Source of the DNA: Curtobacterium sp. MR_MD2014
GTDB lineage: Bacteria; Actinomycetota; Actinomycetes; Actinomycetales; Microbacteriaceae
DNA length: 64,000 nt
Direction of reading: 5' to 3'
Assembly: GCF_000772085.1 (NCBI RefSeq)
Contig: NZ_CP009755.1
Location: 3,348,001-3,412,000, forward strand
A model generated the notes under the pieces. That model was not told where the DNA came from. It searched no databases and saw only the letters and a program-made list of their open reading frames with translations. Each line of letters starts with the position of its first letter. The first letter of the stretch is position 1. Positions 36,709 through 45,128 of this stretch are shown in pieces. Both the position numbers and the translations under genes were made by a program.

Positions 36709-37680
36709 TCAGGGCCGGAACGACTCCGGCACGTCGAGGTCGCCGTGCTCCGCCTGCCACCGCAGCGCATCGCGCACCGTCGCCGACGCCGTGTACGCCG
36801 GTGCGTACCCGAGGACCCGCCGCGGCTTCTCGGTGCTGAACACCTGGCTGCGGGACAGGTGCTCCCAGCTCGCGTCGGCGTGCTCCGGAGCCGTGGTCTG
36901 CCGGAACTGGTCCCAGTCGACGGACTCGAGCCGTGCCTCCCGGCCGGCCCACGACGCGACCAGGTGGGCGTACCCGCGCACCGTGAGCGCCGTCGGGGCG
37001 GTCGCGAAGAAGTCCTGCCCGGCGGCGGCGTCCCGCTGCTCGACCGCGAGCTGGAACAGCTGCGCGACGTCGTCGGCGTGCACGTGGGCCATCGACTCCG
37101 CGCCGAGGCCCGGGACCTCGACGACCTCGCCCGCGGCGAGCCGTTCGACCACCGTGGGGTCGAGGTTGCCGAGCGGACCGATCGGCATCCAGCCCGGACC
37201 GCTGATGTGCCCGGGGTGGATCGACGTCGTGACGACCCCGCCGTCGGCGGTCTCCTGCAGGAGCATCCGGGCGATGGCGTCCTTCTGCGTGCCGTACTCG
37301 CCGAAGGGCGGCGTGGCGGTCTCCTCGGTGATCGGCAGGACGTGCGAGACGCCGGCGCGCCAGATCGACCCGCAGTGGACCAGGTGGGTCCGGCTGCCGC
37401 GGAGCGCCCGGACGAGCTGCTCGGCCGACCCGAGCGTGAAGCAGACGAGGTCGACCACGGCGTCGGCGCCGAGAGCGGCGATCCGGTCGCCGAACGTGCC
37501 GTCCCGGTCCTCCTGCTCGCGGTCGGCGGTGATCCGCTCGACCTGCTCCCACTCGGGAGCCTCCGCGTACGGGCTGCTGGTGCCGCGCGTCACGACCCTG
37601 ACGCGGTGCCCGGCGCGCACGAGGCGGGGGACCAGGAAGGTGCCGATGTGGCCGGTGGCTCCGATGACGACGATGTCCAT
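36709..37680 (-). CDS. NAD-dependent epimerase/dehydratase-family protein
   Basis: A 323-residue extended-SDR protein. The cofactor loop is VVIGATGHIGTFLVPRLV. A YGTQK sequence follows GEYGTQKDAIARMLL, matching the YxxxK catalytic pair, and HPGHISGPGW and HVHADDVAQLFQLA match the family's substrate side. The substrate is not known. A TAGCGT -10 (37688-37693, minus strand) ends 7 nt before the ATG, so the message is probably leaderless. Confidence 0.88.
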   Translation of the reverse strand: MDIVVIGATGHIGTFLVPRLVRAGHRVRVVTRGTSSPYAEAPEWEQVERITADREQEDRDGTFGDRIAALGADAVVDLVCFTLGSAEQLVRALRGSRTHLVHCGSIWRAGVSHVLPITEETATPPFGEYGTQKDAIARMLLQETADGGVVTTSIHPGHISGPGWMPIGPLGNLDPTVVERLAAGEVVEVPGLGAESMAHVHADDVAQLFQLAVEQRDAAAGQDFFATAPTALTVRGYAHLVASWAGREARLESVDWDQFRQTTAPEHADASWEHLSRSQVFSTEKPRRVLGYAPAYTASATVRDALRWQAEHGDLDVPESFRP

Positions 37681-37760
37681 GCGGGCCACGCTAGGCGCGC
37701 GTCCCCGTGTGCGGCAGGCCCTGCCGGTGCTCCCCGGCGGACGGGACGGCGACGGACCGG

Positions 37761-37817
37761 ACACCGGACGGACGGGAGGCGCGTGGCGGGTCCGCCACGT
37801 GCCTCCCGTCCGGTGTC
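37761..37817 (-). terminator. Conserved palindrome, copy 7, extended arms
   Basis: The longest copy: outer arms ACACCGGACGGACGGGAGGC pair with GCCTCCCGTCCGGTGT, and the upper stem is GCGTGGCGG/CCGCCACG. It follows the DUF4126 gene by 7 bp and precedes the epimerase start. Confidence 0.8.
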
Positions 37818-37824
37818 GGTCCGG

Positions 37825-38310
37825 TCAGGACCCGCTGACCACCTTGACGGAGCCGGCGATGACCGCCGCGTCCTCGGCGAGCGCGCCGACCGGGTCGGGC
37901 AGGCCGGAGCTGCTGAGGAGCTTGCGGGCGGCCCACCCGGCGAAGCTGCCGACGATCGCGCCGACGCCTCCGAGGATCGCGCCCTCGAGTCGGAGGTCCC
38001 GCCGACCGGTCGTCCCGAGCGCCGCACCCGCGAACGCACCGGCACCGATGCGGCCGACCAGGCCGAGCGGCGAGATGCGGGCGGGGGCCTTCGGGGACTT
38101 GTCGCCGACGAGCTCGCCGATGGCGGACGCGACGAGCAGGCCGCGGCCGAGCGGCGAGCTGAAGGCCTTCCACTGCTGCCAGTCGCCCTTGACGGCCTTG
38201 TTGTCGTGGTTCAGCGCGAGGACGGCCAGCGGGGTGCTGCTCCGTCCACCGCTGAGGAACCCGAGTGCCAGAGTGCGGACCAGGGTGTGCTGCTCGTCGT
38301 GCTTGCTCAT
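37825..38310 (-). CDS. DUF4126-like membrane protein
   Basis: A 161-residue protein with glycine-rich membrane segments. The features FLSGGRSSTPLAVLALN, SAIGELVGDKSPKAPARISP and GRIGAGAFAGAALG followed by a second Gly-zipper (GAILGGVGAIVGSFAG) match the DUF4126 pattern. Function unknown. GGGAGAA ribosome site before the ATG. Confidence 0.78.
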   Translation of the reverse strand: MSKHDEQHTLVRTLALGFLSGGRSSTPLAVLALNHDNKAVKGDWQQWKAFSSPLGRGLLVASAIGELVGDKSPKAPARISPLGLVGRIGAGAFAGAALGTTGRRDLRLEGAILGGVGAIVGSFAGWAARKLLSSSGLPDPVGALAEDAAVIAGSVKVVSGS

Positions 38311-38408
38311 CGGTTCTCCCGTCGTGTCGCACCGGACGGTACTCGCCGGGCGCTGGGGGACGGACCCGCTCCCGCCGCTTCCGAGCCGCACCGCGTACCG
38401 TCCGGGCC

Positions 38409-39050
38409 ATGAGCAACGTCATCCTGTTCGGCGGCCACGGCAAGGTCGCGCTCCTCGCCACCCGGATCCTCACCGAGCGCGGACACCGCGTGACCTCCGT
38501 GATCCGCGACCCCGACCAGCAGGACGAGGTGCGCGCCCACGGCGGCGAGCCCCGGGTCGCCGACGTGCAGGAGCAGTCGCTCACCGACTTCGCCGACCTG
38601 GTCCGCGGGCACGACGCCGTCGTCTGGTCGGCCGGTGCCGGCGGCGGTTCCGCGGACCGCACCTGGGCGATCGACCGCGACGCCGCCGTCCTGTCCGTGC
38701 AGGGCGCCGCGCAGGCCGGGGTCGACCGCTACGTGATGGTCTCGTGGTCCGGGTCGAAGCTCGACCACGGGATCCCCCAGGACCAGGACTTCTTCGCGTA
38801 CGCGCAGTCCAAGATGATCGCCGACGCCGTGCTCCGGGACTCCGGGCTGCAGTGGACGGTCGTCGCGCCGAGCACCCTGACCGACGACGAGCCGACCGGC
38901 TCGGTCGACTGGGACGGCTCGGCGTCGCAGGTCCCGCGCGGTGACGTGGCCCACGTGGTCGCGGACGTGCTCGAGGACCCGTCGACGGCCGGTCGGACCA
39001 TCCGCTTCAACGGCGGCGACACGGCGATCGCCGACTTCCTCCGGGGCTGA
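38409..39050 (+). CDS. NAD(P)-binding SDR-like protein (NmrA/YwnB type)
   Basis: A 213-residue atypical SDR. The cofactor motif is ILFGGHGKVALLATRIL, with VVWSAGAGGG and the YAQSK segment of the YxxxK site. TVVAPSTLTDDEPTG and a C-terminal RTIRFNGGDTAI match single-domain NAD(P)H-binding proteins involved in stress or redox sensing. TACCGT -10 (38396-38401) ends 7 nt before the ATG. Confidence 0.88.
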   Translation: MSNVILFGGHGKVALLATRILTERGHRVTSVIRDPDQQDEVRAHGGEPRVADVQEQSLTDFADLVRGHDAVVWSAGAGGGSADRTWAIDRDAAVLSVQGAAQAGVDRYVMVSWSGSKLDHGIPQDQDFFAYAQSKMIADAVLRDSGLQWTVVAPSTLTDDEPTGSVDWDGSASQVPRGDVAHVVADVLEDPSTAGRTIRFNGGDTAIADFLRG

Positions 39051-39054
39051 CCGC

Positions 39055-39180
39055 GTGGCGGACGCCCCCCGGTCGCTCACACTGGAGATCGGGGACCACG
39101 AGCTGGTCATCGGGCTCGTGCGGCGCGTCCACCTCCGACGGATCGGGGGCCCCGTCACCGAAACGTCGCGAGACTTCTGA
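39055..39180 (+). CDS. Possible 41-residue small protein
   Basis: A GTG-started frame four bases past the preceding stop codon encodes a short, basic, strand-like peptide (SLTLEIGDHELVIGLVRRVH). It ends 24 bp before the DUF2254 gene. There is no clear ribosome site. It may be a real translationally coupled small protein or only a chance frame in GC-rich DNA. Confidence 0.25.
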   Translation: MADAPRSLTLEIGDHELVIGLVRRVHLRRIGGPVTETSRDF

Positions 39181-39204
39181 CCACCGGGACGAACGGACCA
39201 GTCC

Positions 39205-40449
39205 ATGCACGCTCTCCTCGTCCGCATCCGGGAGTCCTTCTGGTTCCTGCCGGCCGTGCTCGGTGTGGTGGCGATCGTCGCCGCGCAGCTGCTCGTCACC
39301 CTCGACCGCGAGGTCCTCGACGGGCGGGTCCCCGCGGTGCCGTTCCTCGACGCGCTGAGCGCCGGGGGCGGTCGGTCGATCCTGACGACGATCGGCACGG
39401 CGATGCTCACGGTCGCCGGGACGTCGTTCTCGATCACGATCTCGGTCCTCGCCACCACGTCCTCGACGTACGGCCCGCGGCTCGTGCGGAACTTCACGGC
39501 CGACCGGGCGAACCAGCTCGTGCTCGCGGCGTTCACGTCGACGTTCCTCTACGCGATGGTCGTGCTGCGGACGGTGCACACCGACGTCGACGACGGCGAC
39601 CCGTTCGTCCCCGTCGTCGCGATCCACGTCGCGGTCCTGCTCGCCGTGCTCGACGTGGGCGTGCTCGTCTTCTTCATCCACCACATCGCGTCGAGCACGC
39701 AGATCACGTCGCTGCAGCGGCAGGTGCAGACCGACCTGCGTGCAGCGGTCGACGAGGCCTACCGGGACGGCGACGACGATCGACGGACGATCGCCCCCGT
39801 CGTCGTGCCCGAGGACGGGTGGTCCGCGGTCCGGGCTGCGGCCGACGGCTACGTGCAGTCGGTGGAGTGGCGGGCCCTGACGGCCTGGGCGGGCCGCAAC
39901 GACCGTCTGGTCGACGTCGTCGCGACCCCGGGCCGGTACGTGATCCAGGGCGACGTCGTCGTCCGCGTCCGCGCGGACGGGGGCAGCAGGCCGACGGTCG
40001 ACACCGCCACCGCTCGGACGCTGCGCGCCGCGGTGGTCCTCGGCACCGCCAGGACGCCCGTGCAGGACGTCGAGTTCGCCCTGCAGCAGCTGGTCGAGAT
40101 CGCCGTCCGCGGGCTCGCTTCCGGATCGAACGACCCGTACACCGCGGTCAGCGCCCTGGACATGGCGACGCCCGTCCTGGTGCCGCTCTGGCGGGACCGG
40201 GCGGCCGTCACGGCACTGCTCGGACCGGACGGAGCGCCGCGGGTCCTGCAGCACTGGCCGGCACCGGAGGACCTCGTGGCGGGCCTCTTCGCGACCGTCG
40301 GCCACTACGGCGCCGGGCAGCCGCTCGTCGAGCGTGCCGCCGACCGGCTGGCCGGTCGGCTCGAGCAGCAGGCGTCCCAGCGGCGGCGCGGACTCGTCGC
40401 GACGATGCGTGCGCGGACCGTCGACCCCGGCCAGGACAGCCCCGCCTGA
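39205..40449 (+). CDS. DUF2254-family membrane protein
   Basis: A 414-residue protein with four N-terminal membrane helices (about 12-30, 60-83, 110-126 and 136-160) and a large soluble C-terminal domain. GTAMLTVAGTSFSITISVLATTSSTYGPRLVRNF is the family's diagnostic region, and FIHHIASSTQITSLQ follows helix 4. The role of the family is unknown; a channel-like function has been guessed. It precedes the BCCT transporter by 33 bp and may be co-transcribed. Confidence 0.88.
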   Translation: MHALLVRIRESFWFLPAVLGVVAIVAAQLLVTLDREVLDGRVPAVPFLDALSAGGGRSILTTIGTAMLTVAGTSFSITISVLATTSSTYGPRLVRNFTADRANQLVLAAFTSTFLYAMVVLRTVHTDVDDGDPFVPVVAIHVAVLLAVLDVGVLVFFIHHIASSTQITSLQRQVQTDLRAAVDEAYRDGDDDRRTIAPVVVPEDGWSAVRAAADGYVQSVEWRALTAWAGRNDRLVDVVATPGRYVIQGDVVVRVRADGGSRPTVDTATARTLRAAVVLGTARTPVQDVEFALQQLVEIAVRGLASGSNDPYTAVSALDMATPVLVPLWRDRAAVTALLGPDGAPRVLQHWPAPEDLVAGLFATVGHYGAGQPLVERAADRLAGRLEQQASQRRRGLVATMRARTVDPGQDSPA

Positions 40450-40482
40450 ACGGTTCCACAGCACATCAGGCACCATGGACGG

Positions 40483-42330
40483 ATGGCCACCACCAGACCA
40501 CCCGCAACCGCATCCGATCAACTCCGGCCCGGTGAGCCGGTCCGCACCACCCCTCAGCTCGCTCGTTGGGTCTTCTGGCCGGCCGCCGTGATCGTGCTCG
40601 GCTTCGTCGCCTGGACCCTCATCGCGCCGTCGTCCGCCGAGGCCGTGTTCACCGCACTGCAGAGCGGGATCGTCCGCAACTTCAGCTGGTACTACGTGCT
40701 CATCGCGGCGTTCTTCGTCGGGTTCTCGCTGTTCGTCGGCTTCTCGAGGTACGGCGACATCAAGCTCGGCAAGGACCAGGACGAACCGGAGTTCTCCACC
40801 GGCTCGTGGTTCGCCCTGCTCTTCGCTGCGGGCATGGGCATCGGCCTCGTCTTCTACGGTGTCTCCGAGCCGCTCAGTCACTTCGCCTCGCCCCGGCCCG
40901 GTGTCACGGGCACCGAGAACCAGCTCGCCCAGCAGGCGATGACCCAGACCTTCCTGCACTGGGGCCTGCACGCCTGGGCCATCTACGTCGTCCTCGGCCT
41001 CGCCCTGGCGTACGCGATCCACCGCAGGGGCCGCCCGGTCTCGATCCGCTGGGCACTCGAACCGCTGCTCGGCAACCGCGTCCGCGGCGGGTGGGGCAAC
41101 CTCATCGACGTGATCGCCCTGATCGGCACGCTGTTCGGTGTCGCGACCTCGCTCGGCCTCGGTGTCATCCAGATCGGTGCCGGCCTCGAGAGTGCGGGTC
41201 TCGCGGAGAGCAGCACCGTCAGCCAGATCGCGATCATCGCGGTCATCACCGCCGTGACGATCGTCTCCCTGGTCACCGGTGTGACCAAGGGCATGAAGAT
41301 CCTCTCGAACTTCAACCTCATCCTCGCGGCGGCACTGCTGCTCTTCATCCTGATCGTCGGCCCCACGCAGTTCCTGCTCCGCGACTTCGTCCAGTCGATC
41401 GGCGCCTACCTGCAGAACGTGGTGGGCCTGTCCTTCAACGTCACCGCGCAGCAGGGCGCCGCGGGCGAGGAGTGGCAGGGCGCCTGGACCACGTTCTACT
41501 GGGGCTGGTGGATGTCGTGGGCCCCCTTCGTGGGCATCTTCATCGCCCGGATCTCGCGCGGTCGCACCGTCCGTGAGTTCGTCTTCGGCGTGCTGCTCGT
41601 GCCGACCGCCCTCACCTTCCTCTGGTTCGCCGTCCTCGGCGGTGCCGCGATCCACCAGGAGACCGACGGCGCCGGCGGCCTCGTCGGCGCGGACGGCTCC
41701 GTCGACGTCGAGGGGTCGCTCTTCACGCTGCTCGCCGACCTGCCCGCGGGCGTCGTGCTGACGTTCGGCGCGATCCTGCTCATCGGTGTGTTCTTCGTGA
41801 CGTCCTCGGACTCGGGGTCGCTCGTCATGGCGATGATCGCCTCGGGCGGTGACATCGAGCCGAAGAACTGGCTCCGCGTCTTCTTCGCGGTCGTCGCCGC
41901 CCTGCTCGCCGTCGCGCTGCTGCTGACCGGCGGGCTGAACGCGTTGAAGACCGCGGCGATCACCACGGCACTCCCGTTCAGTGTCGTGCTGCTCATGGTC
42001 TGCTGGTCCACCGTGATCGCCTTCAACCGGGAACGCCGGGCGTACGACAAGGCGGAGCGCGAGGTCCTGCTCGAGCACGTCGGCGCGTACTACGGTCTCG
42101 AGGTCGACGCACCGGAGCAGCGGCAGTCCGGTCGCCCCTGGGACCTGGTGCGCCGGATCCGCGGCGGCCGTGGGCGTTCCGCGTCGGCCGTCGGCGGGGT
42201 CAGCACCTCGCCGGATGCCTTCCCGGTGCACACGCAGACCGTCTCGCCGGACCCCGGCATCGACGCGACCCTCGACCCGGCGCCGGCGGACACGTCCGCA
42301 GACCGCCCGGAGGAGCGCCCCGGCTCCTGA
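40483..42330 (+). CDS. BCCT-family betaine/choline/carnitine transporter
   Basis: A 615-residue transporter with 12 helices. Family motifs are GMGIGLVFYGVSEPLSH and the Trp-rich WTTFYWGWWMSWAPFVG-IFIARISRGRTVREF segment that binds quaternary amines. The C-terminal 110 residues form a charged cytoplasmic tail, the part that senses osmotic stress in BetP-type carriers. It adds a secondary osmolyte importer to the ABC system at 2.9-6.7 kb. A CACCAT -10-like element (40471-40476) ends 6 nt before the ATG. Confidence 0.93.
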   Translation: MATTRPPATASDQLRPGEPVRTTPQLARWVFWPAAVIVLGFVAWTLIAPSSAEAVFTALQSGIVRNFSWYYVLIAAFFVGFSLFVGFSRYGDIKLGKDQDEPEFSTGSWFALLFAAGMGIGLVFYGVSEPLSHFASPRPGVTGTENQLAQQAMTQTFLHWGLHAWAIYVVLGLALAYAIHRRGRPVSIRWALEPLLGNRVRGGWGNLIDVIALIGTLFGVATSLGLGVIQIGAGLESAGLAESSTVSQIAIIAVITAVTIVSLVTGVTKGMKILSNFNLILAAALLLFILIVGPTQFLLRDFVQSIGAYLQNVVGLSFNVTAQQGAAGEEWQGAWTTFYWGWWMSWAPFVGIFIARISRGRTVREFVFGVLLVPTALTFLWFAVLGGAAIHQETDGAGGLVGADGSVDVEGSLFTLLADLPAGVVLTFGAILLIGVFFVTSSDSGSLVMAMIASGGDIEPKNWLRVFFAVVAALLAVALLLTGGLNALKTAAITTALPFSVVLLMVCWSTVIAFNRERRAYDKAEREVLLEHVGAYYGLEVDAPEQRQSGRPWDLVRRIRGGRGRSASAVGGVSTSPDAFPVHTQTVSPDPGIDATLDPAPADTSADRPEERPGS

Positions 42331-42341
42331 CGCGACCCGGT

Positions 42342-42389
42342 GACGGACGGGAGGCGCGGTGCCGGCTGGCACCGCGCCTCCCGTCCGTC
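42342..42389. terminator. Conserved palindrome, copy 8, between convergent genes
   Basis: Arms GACGGACGGGAGGCGCGGTG and its perfect complement. It separates the BCCT gene from the SDR gene and can serve both strands. Confidence 0.82.
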
Positions 42390-42395
42390 CTGCCG

Positions 42396-43097
42396 TCAGC
42401 CGAGCTGCGCCGCGAGCACGTCCGGCGTCTGCTGGAGCGACGCCTTGACCATCGCGCTCCACTCGTCGACGACGACCTCCGCGAGCCCCTGCTCGACCCC
42501 GTCGAGCGACGCGCGTGCGACGTCGGCCGGGTCGGTCATGTGGCCGTCGTACCCGGCCATCATGTCGGTGTCGGCCGCACCGAGGTGCAGCCCCTGGACC
42601 GTGATCCCGGCGTCGCGCAGCTCGAGCCGGACCGCGTTCGTCATGTTCCACTCCGCGGCCTTCGCCACCCCGTAGGCACCCGACCCCGGGTACGCGAACC
42701 AGGAGAGCGCGGAGAGCACGTTGACCACCGCGCCACCACCGTTGCGTTCGATGACGGGTGCGAAGGCCCGCAGCATCGACAGGGTGCCCCAGAGGTGGGT
42801 GTCGAGCAGCCGGTGCGCGTCGGCGAGGTCGTCGCGCAGGAGCGAGCCGGTCCCGGCGATCCCGGCGTTGTTGACGAGCAGCGTGACGTCCTGCGCGGCG
42901 GCAGCCGCAGCGGCGACCGACGTCTCGTCGGTGATGTCGAGCGGCAGCACCTCGACGCCGTCGATGTCGACGAGCTCGGGGCGGCGAGCGCTCGCGTAGA
43001 CCTTCGACGCGCCGCGCTCGAGCAGCTGGGTGACGAAGCGGCGGCCGATGCCCCGGTTCGACCCGGTGACGAGTGCGACGGATCCGGCGATGTCCAT
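42396..43097 (-). CDS. Short-chain dehydrogenase/reductase
   Basis: A 233-residue classical SDR: cofactor loop TGSNRGIGR, NNAG in LLVNNAGIAG, catalytic Ser in VNVLSALSW and YGVAK as the YxxxK site. The substrate is unknown. GGAGGA lies 5 nt before the ATG. It is divergent from a MerR-type regulator, with a MerR-like operator between them, so it is probably that regulator's target. Confidence 0.9.
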   Translation of the reverse strand: MDIAGSVALVTGSNRGIGRRFVTQLLERGASKVYASARRPELVDIDGVEVLPLDITDETSVAAAAAAAQDVTLLVNNAGIAGTGSLLRDDLADAHRLLDTHLWGTLSMLRAFAPVIERNGGGAVVNVLSALSWFAYPGSGAYGVAKAAEWNMTNAVRLELRDAGITVQGLHLGAADTDMMAGYDGHMTDPADVARASLDGVEQGLAEVVVDEWSAMVKASLQQTPDVLAAQLG

Positions 43098-43148
43098 GGT
43101 GTCCTCCTGCCTGGCGGGTCCTTCCCGCTGCGGCTCGGCTACGGTAGG

Positions 43149-43168
43149 ACCTCACATCGGTGTCAGGT
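43149..43168. promoter_or_regulatory. MerR-type operator in the SDR/MerR divergent region
   Basis: ACCTCACATCGGTGTCAGGT has 8-bp arms with one mismatch around a 4-nt centre, the usual form of MerR-family sites lying in promoter spacers. It is 22 bp before the regulator start and 51 bp before the SDR start. Confidence 0.65.
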
Positions 43169-43190
43169 GCAAGTGTGGATCGGAGACGAC

Positions 43191-43577
43191 GTGCGGATCG
43201 GTGACCTCGCTGCGGCGACGGGTGCGAGCGTGCGCTCGCTGCGGTACTACGAGGAGCAGGGGTTGCTCAGCGCGGAGCGGACCGCGGGTGGCCAGCGGTC
43301 CTACGCGGCGTCGTCCGTCGAACGGGTGCAGCTCGTGCAGCAGCTCTTCGCCGCCGGACTCCCGAGCCGGACCATCGTGCAGCTGCTGCCGTGCGTCGAC
43401 GCGGGGGTGGCGACGCCGGAGTCCTTCGCGCTGCTGGTCGCCGAGCGCGACCGGATCACCGCACAGCTCACGGAGCTCGAGGCCGCCCGCGACCGGCTCG
43501 ACGAGGTCATCGCGATCACCGAGCACCCGACGCCCGAGCACTGCCCGGCACTGCGGGAGCACGCCGCCGCGGCCTGA
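43191..43577 (+). CDS. MerR-family transcriptional regulator
   Basis: A 128-residue regulator: RIGDLAAATGASVRSLRYYEEQGLL is the winged helix-turn-helix, followed by RSYAASSVERVQLVQQLFAAGL and a coiled-coil dimerisation helix. The C-terminus has a single Cys (EHCPALREH), unlike metal-binding MerR proteins with paired Cys. The effector is unknown. The GTG at 43191 has GGAG upstream; an in-frame GTG at 43173 is an alternative. Confidence 0.88.
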   Translation: MRIGDLAAATGASVRSLRYYEEQGLLSAERTAGGQRSYAASSVERVQLVQQLFAAGLPSRTIVQLLPCVDAGVATPESFALLVAERDRITAQLTELEAARDRLDEVIAITEHPTPEHCPALREHAAAA

Positions 43578-43618
43578 GGGACGCCGACGCTGTCGGTGGC
43601 CCCGCCTAGCGTGAGGGC

Positions 43619-44443
43619 ATGCCCGAGGGTGACTCCGTCCACCGCCTGGCAGCTCGACTCCGTGCCGTCGACGGGGCCCTGGTCGCCCGCGGCGAGCTCC
43701 GCGGCGGCGCCGACGCCGGCACCCCGCTCGGCGGCCGGCGCATCGTCGCCCACGCCACGCACGGCAAGCACCTGCTCACCCGGTTCGACGACGGCACGAC
43801 GCTCCACACCCACATGCGGATGACCGGTTCGTGGACCACGACGGGTGCGGGGAAGCGGCTGCCGGTCCGCGCCGCGCAGGACGCCCGGGTGCGCATGGCC
43901 CTCGACGACGGACGGACGGTGTGGGGGATCGCGCTGCCCGTGGTCGAGCTGCTCCCCACCCGCGACGAGCACCTGGCGGTCGGGTACCTCGGCCCGGACC
44001 TGCTCCACGACGACTTCGACCGCGACGAGGCCGTCCGACGCTGCACGGCGGACCCGGACCTGCCCGTGCGCACGGTCCTGCTCGACCAGAGGCGCGTGGC
44101 CGGGCTCGGCAACCTCTGGGCGAACGAGCTCGGCTTCGTCCGCGGGCTGCACCCGGACCGGCCGATCGGCACGGTCGACGTCGGGACCCTGCTCGACACC
44201 GCGCAGCGGATGCTCCGCCACTCGGCGACGACACCGGACGCCCACCAGGTGACGACGGGGGTGCTCCGTCGTGGGGAGCGCCACTGGGTCGTCGGGCGGG
44301 CCGGTCGGCCGTGCCTGCGCTGCGGCACGCGGGTGCGCGCCCGCGACGACGTCGAGGTGGTCGGCTCCGCGCCCCGACGCGTCTGGTGGTGTCCCCGCTG
44401 TCAGCCCGCGGCGATCGGGCTCGCCGGGACCACCGCGGGCTGA
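43619..44443 (+). CDS. nei: Endonuclease VIII-type DNA glycosylase (Nei family)
   Basis: A 274-residue Fpg/Nei enzyme that excises oxidised bases. After Met removal Pro2 is the nucleophile and Glu3 follows (PEGDSVHRLA). THGKHLLTRFDDGTTLHTHMRMTG carries the catalytic Lys loop. The helix-two-turn-helix has VAGLGNLWANELGF, and a zinc finger ends the protein (CLRC near 241 and CPRC near 262). Ser in PEGDS and HxH point to the Nei branch rather than Fpg. TAGCGT -10 (43607-43612) ends 6 nt before the ATG. Its last 43 nt overlap the convergent kinase gene. Confidence 0.93.
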   Translation: MPEGDSVHRLAARLRAVDGALVARGELRGGADAGTPLGGRRIVAHATHGKHLLTRFDDGTTLHTHMRMTGSWTTTGAGKRLPVRAAQDARVRMALDDGRTVWGIALPVVELLPTRDEHLAVGYLGPDLLHDDFDRDEAVRRCTADPDLPVRTVLLDQRRVAGLGNLWANELGFVRGLHPDRPIGTVDVGTLLDTAQRMLRHSATTPDAHQVTTGVLRRGERHWVVGRAGRPCLRCGTRVRARDDVEVVGSAPRRVWWCPRCQPAAIGLAGTTAG

Positions 44444-44952
44444 CCGTCCGCGATGCCCCGGGCGACCTGCTCGGGCGTGCGCCCGACGGTCGACACGACC
44501 TCGGCGGCCTCGTGCAGCCAGCCGTCCGCCGCCTCGGCGTACGGAGCGAGGCGGCTCATCCGGAAGGTCGAGTAGCCGACGACGGCGTCGTCCTCGATCC
44601 GTCGGCGCAGGGTGTCCTGGTCGGCGTGCAGCACGACGTGCCGCACCGGGATCCCGTGCTGCGCGAACCCGTCGGCGATCTCCCGCCAGTAGGCCTCGAC
44701 CAGCACGGTCTGCGGCATGACGAGGGTGCCGCCGACCTGGTCGAGCACCCGTCGCGCGGTCTCGACGACGAGGGGGCGCCACGGGGCCCAGTGCTGGAAG
44801 TCCCCGTGGTCGGGCAGCGCCGGTCGGACGTCCATCAGGGCCTCGCCGATCTTCTCCGGGTCGAGCACGTGGGCGTCGGGCAGCATCGGCTGCAAAAGGC
44901 GGGCCGTCGTCGTCTTGCCGGCTCCGTGGGTGCCGTTGATCCACACGATCAC
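44401..44952 (-). CDS. P-loop kinase-like protein (AAA/TmrB-like)
   Basis: A 183-residue protein with Walker A NGTHGAGKTTTARLL at the N-terminus and VLDPEKIGEAL, GTLVMPQTVLVEAYWREIADG and RHVVLHADQDTLRRRI, as in small ATP-dependent kinases related to tunicamycin-resistance protein TmrB. The substrate is unknown. The GTG at 44952 has a TAGCGT -10 (44960-44965, minus strand) 7 nt upstream. Its 3' end overlaps the nei gene tail to tail by 43 nt. Confidence 0.82.
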   Translation of the reverse strand: MIVWINGTHGAGKTTTARLLQPMLPDAHVLDPEKIGEALMDVRPALPDHGDFQHWAPWRPLVVETARRVLDQVGGTLVMPQTVLVEAYWREIADGFAQHGIPVRHVVLHADQDTLRRRIEDDAVVGYSTFRMSRLAPYAEAADGWLHEAAEVVSTVGRTPEQVARGIADGQPAVVPASPIAAG

Positions 44953-45009
44953 CCCGCGGACGCTACCGCACCGACCCGCTCGGGTGGGTCACGATCTGGA
45001 CGCGCCACG

Positions 45010-45056
45010 GGACGGACGGGAGGCACGGTGCCGGCCCGCCACGGGCCTCCGGTCCG
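45010..45056. repeat. Conserved palindrome, copy 9, degenerate, between divergent genes
   Basis: Left arm GGACGGGAGGCACGGTG and right arm CCACGGGCCTCCGGTCC pair imperfectly and mix the two upper-stem types. Unlike all other copies it lies between divergent gene starts, so it is not a terminator of an adjacent gene. Confidence 0.6.
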
Positions 45057-45128
45057 CCGCCGGGCCCGTTCGTCCACCTCGGTGCGGCAGGATGACCCCA
45101 CCCCGTCCCGACGACCCCCGGAGTCACC

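Noticed and set aside
39007..43155. A 1382-codon open frame on the minus strand across the DUF2254 and BCCT genes
   Set aside because: It is antisense to clear homologues, its product is Arg/Asp/Gly-rich low complexity, and only its last part coincides with nothing recognisable. Long antisense frames arise by chance at this GC content.
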